The translations under genes and the position numbers were made by a program. The notes beneath the pieces are model-generated. The model was not told the DNA's origin. It saw only the letters and a list, made by a program, of their open reading frames with translations, and made no database searches. DNA of 64,000 nt, taken from Peteryoungia rhizophila. Its GTDB lineage: Bacteria; Pseudomonadota; Alphaproteobacteria; Rhizobiales; Rhizobiaceae. This document shows positions 45,634 to 54,418 of the stretch, piece by piece. The stretch covers positions 992,001 to 1,056,000 of the forward strand of contig NZ_STGT01000001.1 of the NCBI RefSeq assembly GCF_004912145.1, read 5' to 3'. How positions within the stretch are numbered: the stretch's first letter is position 1; each line of letters begins with the position of its first letter.

Positions 45634-46884
45634 ATGACCCTCCCCGACCTCTCCGCCTCCATTGATCCGCACAAGCTCGACAAGCTCGCCGAGGTGGCGA
45701 TCAAGGTCGGGTTGCAGTTACAGAAGGGGCAAGACCTCGTGCTGACCGCGCCGCTGGTCGCCGTGCCGCTGGTGCGGCTGATTACGGCGCATGCCTATAA
45801 GGCAGGCGCGTCGACCGTCACCACCTTCTATTCCGACGAGGAGACGACGCTTGCGCGTTATCGCCATGGTCACGACGCGAGTTTCGACCGGGCGCCAAAC
45901 TGGCTCTATGACGGCATGGCCAAGGCTTACGAGAACGGGGCAGCGCGCCTGGCGATCGCCGGCGACAATCCAATGCTGCTTGCTGAGCAAGACCCTGCCA
46001 AAGTCGGGCGCTCCAACAAGGCGACGTCGATCGCCTACAAGCCGGCGCTGGAGCATATCTCCAATTTCGACATCAACTGGAACATCTGCTCCTATCCGAA
46101 CCCGTCCTGGGCGAAGCTCGTCTTCCCGGACATGCCCATCGAAGAGGCCGTGCGCAAGCTGGCAGACGCCATCTTCGCCGCGTCCCGCGTCGATCGCGAC
46201 GATCCGGTCGGCGCCTGGGCGGAGCACAATGCGGAGCTGAGGAAGCGGTCGACCTGGCTGAACGGCGAACGCTTTGCAGCACTGCACTTCACCGGCCCTG
46301 GCACCGATCTGACGGTTGGCCTCGCTGATGGTCACGAATGGCATGGCGGCGCGTCGACCGCGAAGAACGGCGTGACCTGCAATCCCAACATTCCGACCGA
46401 GGAAGTCTTCACCACCCCGCATGCGCTGAAGGTGGAAGGCCATGTCTCCTCGACCAAGCCGCTTTCCCATCAGGGCACGCTGATCGACGACATCCAGGTT
46501 CGTTTCGAAGGCGGACGGATCGTCGAGGCCAAGGCTTCCAAGGGCGAGGCTGTGCTCAACAAGGTGCTAGATACCGATGAAGGGGCGCGGCACCTCGGCG
46601 AAGTGGCATTGGTGCCGCATTCCTCGCCGATCTCGGCCTCGGGCGTGCTCTTCTACAACACGCTGTTCGACGAAAATGCCTCCTGCCATATCGCGCTCGG
46701 CCAGTGCTATTCGAAGTGCTTCCTCGATGGCGCCTCGCTCAGCCAGGACCAGATCAAGGCGCAAGGGGGCAATTCCTCGCTCATCCACATCGACTGGATG
46801 ATCGGGTCGGACAAGGTGGATATCGACGGCATACGCGCCGATGGCTCGAAGGTGCCGGTCATGCGTCAGGGCGAGTGGGCCTGA
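45634..46884 (+). CDS. M29 family aminopeptidase
   Basis: A 416-residue metalloaminopeptidase of the AmpS/PepS type. The di-metal site can be traced through E (PTEEVFTTPHAL), E...H (GEVALVPHSSPI), Y...H (FYNTLF...CHIALG) and H-x-D (SLIHIDWMIGSD). WYNGERFAAL-like LNGERFAALHFTGPG and PSSWAKL-like NPSWAKLVFP are also familiar. Cytosolic, broad N-terminal residue removal. Followed by a clear terminator. Confidence 0.95.
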   Translation: MTLPDLSASIDPHKLDKLAEVAIKVGLQLQKGQDLVLTAPLVAVPLVRLITAHAYKAGASTVTTFYSDEETTLARYRHGHDASFDRAPNWLYDGMAKAYENGAARLAIAGDNPMLLAEQDPAKVGRSNKATSIAYKPALEHISNFDINWNICSYPNPSWAKLVFPDMPIEEAVRKLADAIFAASRVDRDDPVGAWAEHNAELRKRSTWLNGERFAALHFTGPGTDLTVGLADGHEWHGGASTAKNGVTCNPNIPTEEVFTTPHALKVEGHVSSTKPLSHQGTLIDDIQVRFEGGRIVEAKASKGEAVLNKVLDTDEGARHLGEVALVPHSSPISASGVLFYNTLFDENASCHIALGQCYSKCFLDGASLSQDQIKAQGGNSSLIHIDWMIGSDKVDIDGIRADGSKVPVMRQGEWA

Positions 46885-46911
46885 GGCCCACCTCCTGCGC
46901 TCACGGACAAC

Positions 46912-46946
46912 AAAAAACCCCGTCCTGTCGCCAGGGCGGGGTTTTG
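46912..46946 (+). terminator. Rho-independent terminator after the M29 gene
   Basis: AAAACCCCG and CGGGGTTTT form the outer stem with an inner CCTG/CAGG pair; a T-rich stretch follows. An A run on the other side also allows use by the minus-strand gene at 46966. Confidence 0.9.
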
Positions 46947-46965
46947 CTTTTGAAGCTGCATCAGA

Positions 46966-47319
46966 TCAGCGGTAGTAGACGATCTTGCCGCCATTGAAGG
47001 CCGTCTCGACCCACAGCACGTTGTGCGTGGCGATGCCGCGAACCTTGAGGGCTGCGACAAGGCTCGGATCTTCAGTGACCACAGCCTGGGCCAGGCGCAG
47101 ACTGTTGCCGGTCGGGTAAATGGCCTGCATGGGATAGGTGTGTCGATCAAAACCGCCCCGATCGACGCGGACCGCGTTGACGTTACCGTTATACTGCTTG
47201 CCGAACAGGATTTCACGGGGAGTCCAGCCGCCGGCTTCGACATATCCTGCCGCCTGGGCTGGCACAGCGCCGAGGCTTGCAGCCACCAAAGCGGCGGCGA
47301 GAACGAGTTTCTTCATCAT
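46966..47319 (-). CDS. Small periplasmic protein, unknown function
   Basis: A 117-residue protein. Signal peptide MMKKLVLAAALVAASLGAVPAQA is followed by a mature part rich in Gly and aromatic residues: YVEAGGWTPREILFGKQYNG, VDRGGFDRHTYPMQAIYPTG, and ending FNGGKIVYYR. No cysteines. No family recognised. The ATG at 47319 has AGGAG with a seven-base gap; a start two codons earlier (47325) sits too close to it. Confidence 0.75.
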   Translation of the reverse strand: MMKKLVLAAALVAASLGAVPAQAAGYVEAGGWTPREILFGKQYNGNVNAVRVDRGGFDRHTYPMQAIYPTGNSLRLAQAVVTEDPSLVAALKVRGIATHNVLWVETAFNGGKIVYYR

Positions 47320-47498
47320 GGTCATACTCCTTTGCGCCGGATGCTTGGGAGCACATCCGGCTTCACGCGCAGATGTGGTGATGATGAAGAAAGTTGTCCA
47401 GCATAATCACAGGAGGTTGATCAATTGCGCGCAATTTATCTTTGCGTCGCGTTGGCCACCGACTTTCGCGATGGCCCATCTTCACGAATGGCCGGACT

Positions 47499-47879
47499 TC
47501 AGCCTTGGCGGGCCTTGCGGGCCGCGTAGCGACGATCGCGCTCGGCCTTGCGGGCTGCTTCGTCTTCAACGACGCGATTGATGCGCGAAGCTTCGGCCTG
47601 TTCGCGGGCGTCCTTCTCGGCGTTGGCCTCGGCAATCAAGGCTGCCTCGCGTTCGCGGGCTTCCTGTTCGGCCCGGATCTTCTCCTCGGCCTTGAGGCGG
47701 TCGCGTTCGGCATGGCGCTTTTCGCGTTCTTCAGCACGTGCGGCCCGTTCGGCCATGCGCGCTTCGCGCTCGGGATCGGCTGCCGCATGGGCCGCCTTGT
47801 AAGCCTCAAGCAGTGCTGCCTTGGCGTCGGTTGCTGTCGTCCGGCGCTCGGCCAGGCCATGATCTCTACTGAATTTCAT
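47499..47879 (-). CDS. DUF6481-like highly charged coiled-coil protein
   Basis: A 126-residue protein made almost wholly of Ala, Glu, Arg and Lys after residue 30. The N-terminus (MKFSRDHGLAERRTTATDAKAALLEAYKA) and C-terminus (ERDRRYAARKARQG) resemble DUF6481 proteins of alphaproteobacteria; the middle is a single predicted helix. Such proteins often sit downstream of cold-shock genes. It lies 30 bp after the 73-residue gene, and with cspA forms a small cluster. Function unknown; RNA or nucleoprotein binding is a guess. Confidence 0.8.
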   Translation of the reverse strand: MKFSRDHGLAERRTTATDAKAALLEAYKAAHAAADPEREARMAERAARAEEREKRHAERDRLKAEEKIRAEQEAREREAALIAEANAEKDAREQAEASRINRVVEDEAARKAERDRRYAARKARQG

Positions 47880-47909
47880 CGGTGCTCCGATCTCTTGGAA
47901 ACTTGGATA

Positions 47910-48131
47910 TCAGGTGCGCGCGCGCTTGGCGACCAGTGCGGCCGTCGCGCTTTCGCGTGCTTCGCGTTCGCGCGTCAGGCGCGCCTCGCGCAGGCGGATG
48001 GTCTTTTCATCGCGCGCCGAGGTGATCGCGTCCTGCTCTTCGATCGCGCGACCGCGCGCGAGAAACTGAGACTGCGTCTTCGCGAAGGCGATCTCTGCAG
48101 TCTGGCGCGACTTGGTGAGTTGCTCGGTCAT
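47910..48131 (-). CDS. Small charged helical protein in the cold-shock locus
   Basis: A 73-residue protein, starting MTEQLTKSRQTAEIAFAKTQ and ending in a long Arg/Glu/Ala helix (LREARLTREREARESATAA). No family name I recognise, but the sequence style is common in rhizobia. GAAAGGAGACG precedes the ATG. It lies between the cspA terminator and the DUF6481-like gene, so it may need read-through or its own promoter. Confidence 0.72.
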   Translation of the reverse strand: MTEQLTKSRQTAEIAFAKTQSQFLARGRAIEEQDAITSARDEKTIRLREARLTREREARESATAALVAKRART

Positions 48132-48166
48132 GTCGTCTCCTTTCAGGAGGCTTGCCCGCTGGAGCA

Positions 48167-48198
48167 ATAAAAAAAGGCCAGGCAAACCGCCTGACCTT
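48167..48198 (-). terminator. Rho-independent terminator after cspA
   Basis: On the minus strand AAGGTCAGGCGG pairs with GCCTGGCCTT (one mismatch) and is followed by TTTTTATT. It lies between cspA and the 73-residue gene. Confidence 0.88.
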
Positions 48199-48264
48199 CC
48201 GTGGGATCGTGCTTTCGACAGTGCCAGTACATCCGTGGTCAAAGGAAAGCGGATCCCGGATCTA

Positions 48265-48474
48265 TCAGGCTGCCTGCAGGTTGCAAGCCGACATCTTGCC
48301 CGACTTGTTGTCGCGCTCCATGTCGTAAGCCAGCTTCTGGCCTTCGACGATTTCGCGCATGCCGGACCGTTCAACGGCCGAGATGTGAACGAAAGCGTCC
48401 GGGCCGCCGTTGTCAGGCTGAATGAAGCCGAAGCCCTTGGTGGAATTGAACCATTTTACTGTGCCAGTGGTCAT
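48265..48474 (-). CDS. cspA: Cold-shock protein CspA family
   Basis: A 69-residue OB-fold RNA chaperone. RNP1 KGFGFI, RNP2 AFVHIS and the start MTTGTVKWFNSTKGF are standard. The upstream ATG frames are in the leader and are not family sequence. Cold-induced or growth-phase-induced; the 5' untranslated region carries a strong hairpin. Confidence 0.97.
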   Translation of the reverse strand: MTTGTVKWFNSTKGFGFIQPDNGGPDAFVHISAVERSGMREIVEGQKLAYDMERDNKSGKMSACNLQAA

Positions 48475-48620
48475 GATGAACCCTTTCATAGCGCATAGAG
48501 TGCCGCAGCGCGGATGCGCTGTGGAGGTAACGATTTTTGAAAGGAAGGTTCGACGGGGCGCATATGATGCGCGGTAACCAAAGCTCAGCAAGCAAATATC
48601 GATCACCTATAGATAGAGGC
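48475..48620 (-). promoter_or_regulatory. cspA 5' leader with a strong hairpin
   Basis: CCGCAGCGC (48503-48511) pairs with GCGCTGTGG (48516-48524) as a 9-bp stem (one G-U) with the loop GGAT. The region up to about 48620 is AT-rich and holds no supported gene. Long structured leaders are typical of cold-shock genes and act as temperature sensors; the exact transcript start is unknown. Confidence 0.55.
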
Positions 48621-48716
48621 CTTCCTAATGAATGTCAACCATCGGTTTCCATTCTGTGGAGCCCCTCAATCCAAAGTGCATTTATTGCGGGTGCAACCAA
48701 CCGCCTCCATCACGCC

Positions 48717-49316
48717 TCAGACTCGACTGAACGCGGCCCGTACCTTGGCCAGAAACGCTCCGCGTTGCACCTCCGTCGCGCGGTCCATGTCATGGATCGC
48801 CAGCATGCGGAAATCGACGCCCTTGGCGCAGAAGGCAGCGACCCCGCGCTTGAGGATGCGTCTCACCGGATTGCCCATGTAGAAATGAACCACCCACCAG
48901 GGAGAACCGGTCGACGTGACCACCCAGAAGGTTCGTATATGCGTCATCAGCGGGACAATCCGTCCGCCGGCCTTGTCGTGCTCGAAGGCTACGCCCGGCA
49001 CGAAGATGCGGTCGATGAAGCCCTTCATGATCGCCGGCAGATTGAACCACCATTGCGGAAAGACGAGCACGAGACCGTCGGCCGCCTTCAGCCGTTCGAC
49101 GATGGCCGCAACCTCGGTCGGCTGGTAGCCCGGCTCCATATAGGCGGCGCGTTCGGCTGCCGTCAGGCGAGGATCGAAATCCTCGGCGTACAGATCGAGG
49201 AGATCGACCGTGTGGCCCGTCGCTTCCAACGTCTCGACGACAAGCCGGGCGGCGGATGCGGCGAAGCTTTCCGGCAGTGGATGGGCGAGCACGACGAGAA
49301 AATGCCGGGCGGCCAT
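48717..49316 (-). CDS. NAD(P)H-dependent oxidoreductase, flavodoxin-like fold (KefF/NQO-type)
   Basis: A 199-residue flavoprotein. AHPLPESFA binds the FMN phosphate, and QWWFNLPAIMKGFIDRIFVPG is the flavin-ring motif of NQO1/KefF-like reductases. It starts [20 protein letters not shown] and overlaps the xseA stop by four bases (ATGA), so it is translationally coupled to xseA. Substrate unknown; a quinone is likely. Confidence 0.92.
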   Translation of the reverse strand: MAARHFLVVLAHPLPESFAASAARLVVETLEATGHTVDLLDLYAEDFDPRLTAAERAAYMEPGYQPTEVAAIVERLKAADGLVLVFPQWWFNLPAIMKGFIDRIFVPGVAFEHDKAGGRIVPLMTHIRTFWVVTSTGSPWWVVHFYMGNPVRRILKRGVAAFCAKGVDFRMLAIHDMDRATEVQRGAFLAKVRAAFSRV

Positions 49317-50926
49317 CAGAAGAGGCTGCCCTGCCCTGCCGGCGGCTCGCTCTTGCGGACCGGTTTGGACACGGCCGCCGCGCGCGCCGGCGGCGGAGAC
49401 GACGGTTCCGGCGGCCCCACACCTTCGCCGGCCGCAGCTGCCACGCGGCCATCGGCGAATTCGATCGCGATCGTCTGCCCGTGGCTGAGCGCTTCGGCGC
49501 GGGAAATCGGACGGTCGTTCTCGTCGCGGATCACGGCATAACCGCGGGCGAGCACGTTCTTGTAGGACAGAGACTGGAGCACACGATCCTGCGAGACCAG
49601 TGCCTGGCGGGCGCGGCGCAAGTCGTTCATGACTGCACTGTCGGCGCGGCGACCAAGGCTTTCCAGCCGGTCCTTCGAGCGCTCCGTCATCGCTGTCAGC
49701 CGCGCCGGCACCGCCGTCAGCGTCGCATCCAAACGTCCGAGCCGCGCCTTGTTGCGCTCGATCAGGCGCTCGATGACACGTTCGGCTCGCACCCCGTTTT
49801 CGGATAGTTTCTGCCTCCGCTCGATCAGGCGGCGGACGAGCATATCGGGCGAGAGTTTCGCGGCGGCGCGCTCGAAGCTGCGGCGCTTGTTCATCGTGTT
49901 GAGTTCGAGACTGCGACCAAGACCTGCGGCCGCCTCGTCGAAGCGGCGGCGCGGCAAGGCCAGCAACTGGTCGAGCGAGGGCAGCGCCCGCACCAGGCTG
50001 CGCAGGTTCTGGCGGCGATTGTCCATCTGCCGGTTCATCGAGCCGGAAAGCCGGGCAGAGAGCGCCGCCACCTGCGCTTCCAGATCGGCCTTCACAGGCA
50101 CGGCCATTTCGGCAGCACCCGTCGGTGTCGGCGCGCGCATATCGGCGGCATAGTCGATCAGCGTCCAGTCGGTCTCGTGGCCGACGGCGGAGATCAGCGG
50201 GATCGTGCTTTCGGCCGCGGCCCGTACGACCGACTCGTCATTGAAGCTCCAGAGATCCTCGAGACTGCCGCCGCCGCGGGCCACGATCAGTACGTCCGGT
50301 CGCGGGATCGACCCGCCAGGCTCGAACGCATTGAAGCCGTGGATGGCATTCGCCACCTCGTCGCCGGACCCCTCGCCCTGGACCTTGACCGGCCAGACGA
50401 GCACATGCACCGGAAAACGGTCCGAGATGCGGTGCAGAATATCGCGGATGACAGCGCCTGTCGGCGAGGTCACGACGCCGATCACCTTTGGCAGGAAGGG
50501 CAGGAGCTGCTTGCGCGCGGGATCGAACAGGCCTTCCGCCGTGAAGCGCCGCTTGCGTTCCTCGATCAGCGCCATCAGCGCGCCAGCACCGGCCGGCTCC
50601 ATCTGCTCGATGACGATCTGGTATTTCGACGAGCCTGGGAAGGTCGTGACCTTGCCGGTCGCGATCACTTCCATGCCCTCTTCCGGGCGATATTTCAGCT
50701 TTGAGAAGGACCCCTTCCAGACCACGGCATCAATGCGCGCCTTGTCGTCCTTGAGGCTGAAATAGGCATGGCCCGAGGAATGCGGGCCGCGATAGCCGGA
50801 GATTTCGCCGCGCACACGAACATGGTCGAAGGAGGTTTCGATGGTGCGCTTGATCGAGCCCGAGAGTTCCGAAACGGAGAACTCGGTGAGGTTCGTCGGC
50901 GAATCGCTGTCGAAGAAATTGCTCAT
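49316..50926 (-). CDS. xseA: Exodeoxyribonuclease VII large subunit
   Basis: A 536-residue nuclease subunit. The OB fold is at the N-terminus ([23 protein letters not shown]), then the catalytic domain with [32 protein letters not shown] and [17 protein letters not shown], then a long coiled-coil region. It degrades single-stranded DNA together with XseB, which is not in this window. [18 protein letters not shown] is the rhizobial-type start. The downstream NAD(P)H reductase overlaps its end. Confidence 0.96.
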   Translation of the reverse strand: MSNFFDSDSPTNLTEFSVSELSGSIKRTIETSFDHVRVRGEISGYRGPHSSGHAYFSLKDDKARIDAVVWKGSFSKLKYRPEEGMEVIATGKVTTFPGSSKYQIVIEQMEPAGAGALMALIEERKRRFTAEGLFDPARKQLLPFLPKVIGVVTSPTGAVIRDILHRISDRFPVHVLVWPVKVQGEGSGDEVANAIHGFNAFEPGGSIPRPDVLIVARGGGSLEDLWSFNDESVVRAAAESTIPLISAVGHETDWTLIDYAADMRAPTPTGAAEMAVPVKADLEAQVAALSARLSGSMNRQMDNRRQNLRSLVRALPSLDQLLALPRRRFDEAAAGLGRSLELNTMNKRRSFERAAAKLSPDMLVRRLIERRQKLSENGVRAERVIERLIERNKARLGRLDATLTAVPARLTAMTERSKDRLESLGRRADSAVMNDLRRARQALVSQDRVLQSLSYKNVLARGYAVIRDENDRPISRAEALSHGQTIAIEFADGRVAAAAGEGVGPPEPSSPPPARAAAVSKPVRKSEPPAGQGSLF

Positions 50927-50992
50927 GCCCCTTCCCTAGCGGAAAACCATGGCGAGATCAGCCCGCTCGCGCGGGTGATCCCGTGCTTTCCG

Positions 50993-52828
50993 TTAGGGCA
51001 GCTGGATCCGGTAGATCTGCAGGCCAGAGGGGCCGTCGATCGGGACGGGGCGCAGATAGCCTGGCACCCTGCCCGCAATCAGTTCAGCATAAAGACCATC
51101 CACCTTCATGGCGGCTATCGTCCGGGTCTGGGCGAATGTCGGGCAGAAGACGATATAATCCACACCCGACCCGCGCAGAAAGGCCGTGGCCTCGTCGGGC
51201 TCGGCCAGACCGATATGGAGTTCTGTGAGCATACCGCCCTGGTTACGATGATAGGGCCCGGACAGGGTCCGATGATGCGTGAACCGGAGGATTTCGGGGC
51301 CGAAGTCTGATGCCGCGGCCACGGTCCCCTTCGGTAAGGCCGCAAGGGTGGCAAAACCTGCCGGGGCCTCGCAGGTGGGGCCAGCTTCGTTCGACGTCGC
51401 TGCCGGACCGCCCGCCATGAACTTCATCCGGTTGGTGACCCCGGCGGTGCCCTCGACGGCCAGGACCCCGAAAAGGGCCCAGGCGCTGGGAACAGAGAGG
51501 AAGGCCGCCAGGGCGAAGACGAGGCCAGCACCCAGCTGCTCGGGTTTTTCGCGGGCCTTTCGGCGGAGTTCGCCGATCAGCAGCGCGAGAGGCGGAATGG
51601 CCAGCAGATTGGCAAAGATCGCTCCCCGAACCTGTACGAGCGCAATGGCAAAACAGACGGCGATGAGCGCCACGATGATCGCATGCGCACGCACCCGATC
51701 GCCATTGACCACGCGGAAGAGGCAGATGCAGATGGCAAAAAAGCCAACGGCATAAAATGCGCCGAAGGCCGACGGCTCCTTGTCGAGTTGATCCAGGACG
51801 GACTGAGCCTCGACAACGCCGGAGAGCCAGAGCGACTGGAGAAGCGGATCGAGTTCGTTCAGCGGGTTCTGCAGGCATTGCGGCGCAATCGTCACGGCGC
51901 CGGCACCGACCAGCAGGCCAGTTATCCCGATGGCGGCGGCACGCAGGCGGACATCCTGCATGCCTGGTAACTGCGTGGCGACGAAGAGTGACGCCGCGCC
52001 GATGCCGACCACGGCGTAAAAACCAAGCGAGAGACTGTCGCACGTGACGACGTCATACTGCGCCGGGGGAACGGTCGCGAAGAAAAGAGCGGAGAGGCTG
52101 ATCAGCAGGGTCAACGAAAATGCGCGCGCCGCTCTTGCGTAAACGGCGCCTTCAAGCGCCCAGAGGATACCGACGGTCGCGCAGGTCATGGCGATGAAGG
52201 GTGTCGTCTCGGCCCCGATCGCAATTGCGAGTGCCGCCGCAAGCCCGGCCAGCGCATGGCCCACCGCACCGCGTGCGGGATCGAGAAGACCGGCGGCGAT
52301 GGTCGCGACGAGCACGAGCTGAACATTGTGATGGTCGATGGCACCCGGCAAAAAGCGGTTGCTGGTGACGACGAAGACCGATGTCAGCAACAGTGCGACA
52401 TGCATGGTGACGTCGTCGCCCATCCGACGCGCGGCGGTTGCGATGGCCGCCAGCAGCGGCAGGCTCAACAGGATGGGCCAGACAAGCAAGGCCAGAGCCT
52501 CGGCCTGCGCCATCGGCAGCATGTGCGAGAAGAAGCGGATCAAGAGCGCGATCGGCAGATCGATCAGGCGCGACCAGTGCATCAGCGTGCCGCCATCGAG
52601 CCCCAGCCTGTACTGCGTCAGGTCGAACCAGGATTGGCCGGCGAGCAGATCCCGCACCTGGACGAGGCGCATGACATCGTCATTGTCGGCACCGACATAG
52701 TCGTTCATCGAGGGAAGATTGAGCAGCAGCAGCACGGCCATGGTGACGAGGCCGTAGACGAGAACCCAGAGGAGGAGCGGACGCGCGCGGGAGGTCTCTG
52801 ACGCGCCCGGCAGGGTGATGTCGGCCAT
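50993..52828 (-). CDS. Polytopic GT-C-like membrane protein (STT3-like)
   Basis: A 611-residue inner-membrane protein of about 11 to 13 helices and a small C-terminal soluble part. The first external loop has an acidic GADNDDVMRLVQVRDL motif (D48, D50, D51), reminiscent of GT-C metal-binding loops, then LDGGTLMHWSRLIDLP. A second acidic motif GAIDHHNVQL at about 163-170 resembles the DHH region of STT3/AglB-type proteins. The C-terminal YHRNQGGMLTELHIGL and VDYIVFCP could be the acceptor domain; no WWDYG is seen. It is divergent from a GtrB-GtrA pair, so I read it as the glycosyltransferase that uses their lipid-linked sugar. Confidence 0.75.
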   Translation of the reverse strand: MADITLPGASETSRARPLLLWVLVYGLVTMAVLLLLNLPSMNDYVGADNDDVMRLVQVRDLLAGQSWFDLTQYRLGLDGGTLMHWSRLIDLPIALLIRFFSHMLPMAQAEALALLVWPILLSLPLLAAIATAARRMGDDVTMHVALLLTSVFVVTSNRFLPGAIDHHNVQLVLVATIAAGLLDPARGAVGHALAGLAAALAIAIGAETTPFIAMTCATVGILWALEGAVYARAARAFSLTLLISLSALFFATVPPAQYDVVTCDSLSLGFYAVVGIGAASLFVATQLPGMQDVRLRAAAIGITGLLVGAGAVTIAPQCLQNPLNELDPLLQSLWLSGVVEAQSVLDQLDKEPSAFGAFYAVGFFAICICLFRVVNGDRVRAHAIIVALIAVCFAIALVQVRGAIFANLLAIPPLALLIGELRRKAREKPEQLGAGLVFALAAFLSVPSAWALFGVLAVEGTAGVTNRMKFMAGGPAATSNEAGPTCEAPAGFATLAALPKGTVAAASDFGPEILRFTHHRTLSGPYHRNQGGMLTELHIGLAEPDEATAFLRGSGVDYIVFCPTFAQTRTIAAMKVDGLYAELIAGRVPGYLRPVPIDGPSGLQIYRIQLP

Positions 52829-52848
52829 GCTTCGTCAAACCTCCAGCA

Positions 52849-52882
52849 CCGTCGGGGTTGCTCTGTAGAACCGGACCGACGG
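52849..52882. promoter_or_regulatory. Inverted repeat in the divergent Gtr-like promoter
   Basis: CCGTCGG and GGTT (52849-52859) pair with AACC and CCGACGG (52869-52882) around a nine-base centre, with GGA unpaired on the right. A third CCGACGG copy occurs near 52946. It lies between the two divergent genes and could be an operator or RNA structure. Confidence 0.5.
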
Positions 52883-52994
52883 ACCATATTTCAAAGACTG
52901 ATCCTGGCCGAAACCTAGCCTTAACCTTCTCAAGAAATAGTAAAGCCGACGGTGGCCGGAGGCTGCCCAAGCTCAAGCCAGCAGCAGGTCCACC

Positions 52995-54032
52995 ATGAGC
53001 CGTGAGGCGACTTCCAACCTCGACATCGCCGTTCTCCTGCCCTGCTACAACGAAGCCGCCACGATCGGCGATGTCGTCGCTGACTTCCGTACGGCGCTGC
53101 CGGGGGCGAAGATCTATGTCTACGACAACAATTCGACCGACGGCACGGCGCTCAAAGCCATGCTTGCGGGTGCGACCGTGGTGCGCGAACGCCGGCAGGG
53201 CAAGGGCCATGTCGTGCGTCGCATGTTCTGCGACATCGATGCCGACATCTACGTCATGGCCGATGGCGACGGGACCTATGGACCTGCGGACGCAGAGGAA
53301 CTCATTCGCACGCTGATCACCGAACGCGCCGACATGGTGGTCGGCACGCGGCGCGGCGTGCATGACGATGCGGGACGCCAGGGCCACGCCTTCGGCAACC
53401 GGCTGTTCAACCAGCTCTACCGCATGCTGTTCGGCAACGACTTCACGGACATTCTCTCGGGCTACCGGGCGTTCTCGCGCCGCTATGTGAAGAGTTTTCC
53501 GGCCGTCTCCGCCGGTTTCGAGATCGAGACGGAAATGTCCGTCCATGCGTCCCGCCTGAAGCTGCCGGTCTGCGAGATCGAACTCGACTACGGCCGCCGG
53601 CCGGAAGGCTCGCATTCCAAGCTCTCGACCTTCAAGGACGGCTTCAAGATCCTCTGGATGTTCGCCATGCTGATGAAGGAGACGCGGCCCTTCGCCTTCT
53701 TCGGCCTGATCGCGGGTGGCCTGATGGGTGTGAGCCTCGGCTTCATGGCGCCTGTTCTCTATGAGTTCTTCACCACCGGTCTCGTCTCGCGCATGCCGAC
53801 CTGGATCGCCGCCATGGCCCTGACGATGATGTCCTTCCTGTCATTCACGGCAGCGCTCATCCTCGATTCCGTCGCCCGCTCGCGGGCCGAACAGCTCAGG
53901 ATCCACTACCTGACGCTTCCGGCCCTCGGCACGGGCAAGGTCCGGGCAGATGCCGCCTCCGCGGTCGAGAAGCCTCGGCGCGAACGTTCGTCGAAAGGTC
54001 CGGCCAAGGGCGGGTCGTCCCGCGCGGCATGA
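52995..54032 (+). CDS. Family 2 glycosyltransferase, GtrB-like
   Basis: A 345-residue GT-A enzyme. AVLLPCYNEAATIGDVV, YVYDNNSTDGTA, the D-x-D MADGDGTYGP and GRRPEGSHSKLSTFKDGFKIL are the dolichol/undecaprenyl-phosphate sugar transferase motifs. Two helices near the C-terminus (FFGLIAGGLMGVSLG and ALTMMSFLSFTAALIL) anchor it. It likely transfers a sugar to undecaprenyl phosphate. It shares a four-base overlap with the GtrA-like gene (ATGA). Confidence 0.92.
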   Translation: MSREATSNLDIAVLLPCYNEAATIGDVVADFRTALPGAKIYVYDNNSTDGTALKAMLAGATVVRERRQGKGHVVRRMFCDIDADIYVMADGDGTYGPADAEELIRTLITERADMVVGTRRGVHDDAGRQGHAFGNRLFNQLYRMLFGNDFTDILSGYRAFSRRYVKSFPAVSAGFEIETEMSVHASRLKLPVCEIELDYGRRPEGSHSKLSTFKDGFKILWMFAMLMKETRPFAFFGLIAGGLMGVSLGFMAPVLYEFFTTGLVSRMPTWIAAMALTMMSFLSFTAALILDSVARSRAEQLRIHYLTLPALGTGKVRADAASAVEKPRRERSSKGPAKGGSSRAA

Positions 54033-54403
54033 AGAAGTTCCTGCGCTTCGTCATCGTCGGCGCGACCGGATTTCTCGTCGATGCCGGCGTCCTTTGGCTG
54101 TTCCTGAGCTTCACCCCGGTCGGGGCGCTCGCCGCCCGCATCGTGGCGATCGCGGTTGCCATGACGACGACCTGGCTGCTCAACCGCCATTTCACCTTCG
54201 GCGCGTCGAAACGCTCTGTTGTCAGCGAAGGCTTTCGTTACGGCTTCATCGGGGTCGTGACGTCCCTGATCAATTACGGGGTCTATGCCCTGCTCCTGAT
54301 CGGCGCGCCACTGCTCAGCCCCTATGTCGCGTTGGTGTTTGCTTCCATCGCGGCCATGTTGTTCAGCTTTTTCGGCTATTCCCGCTACGTTTTCCGCCGC
54401 TAA
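54029..54403 (+). CDS. GtrA family protein
   Basis: A 124-residue inner-membrane protein with four helices. FVIVGATGFLVDAGVLWLF, TTTWLLNRHFTFG and SFFGYSRYVFRR are GtrA/DPMS_TMD family hallmarks. It probably flips the GtrB-made lipid-linked sugar. ATG overlaps the GtrB-like stop. Downstream Gfo/Idh/MocA gene is convergent. Confidence 0.95.
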   Translation: MKKFLRFVIVGATGFLVDAGVLWLFLSFTPVGALAARIVAIAVAMTTTWLLNRHFTFGASKRSVVSEGFRYGFIGVVTSLINYGVYALLLIGAPLLSPYVALVFASIAAMLFSFFGYSRYVFRR

Positions 54404-54418
54404 CGGGAAAGGGGCGCC

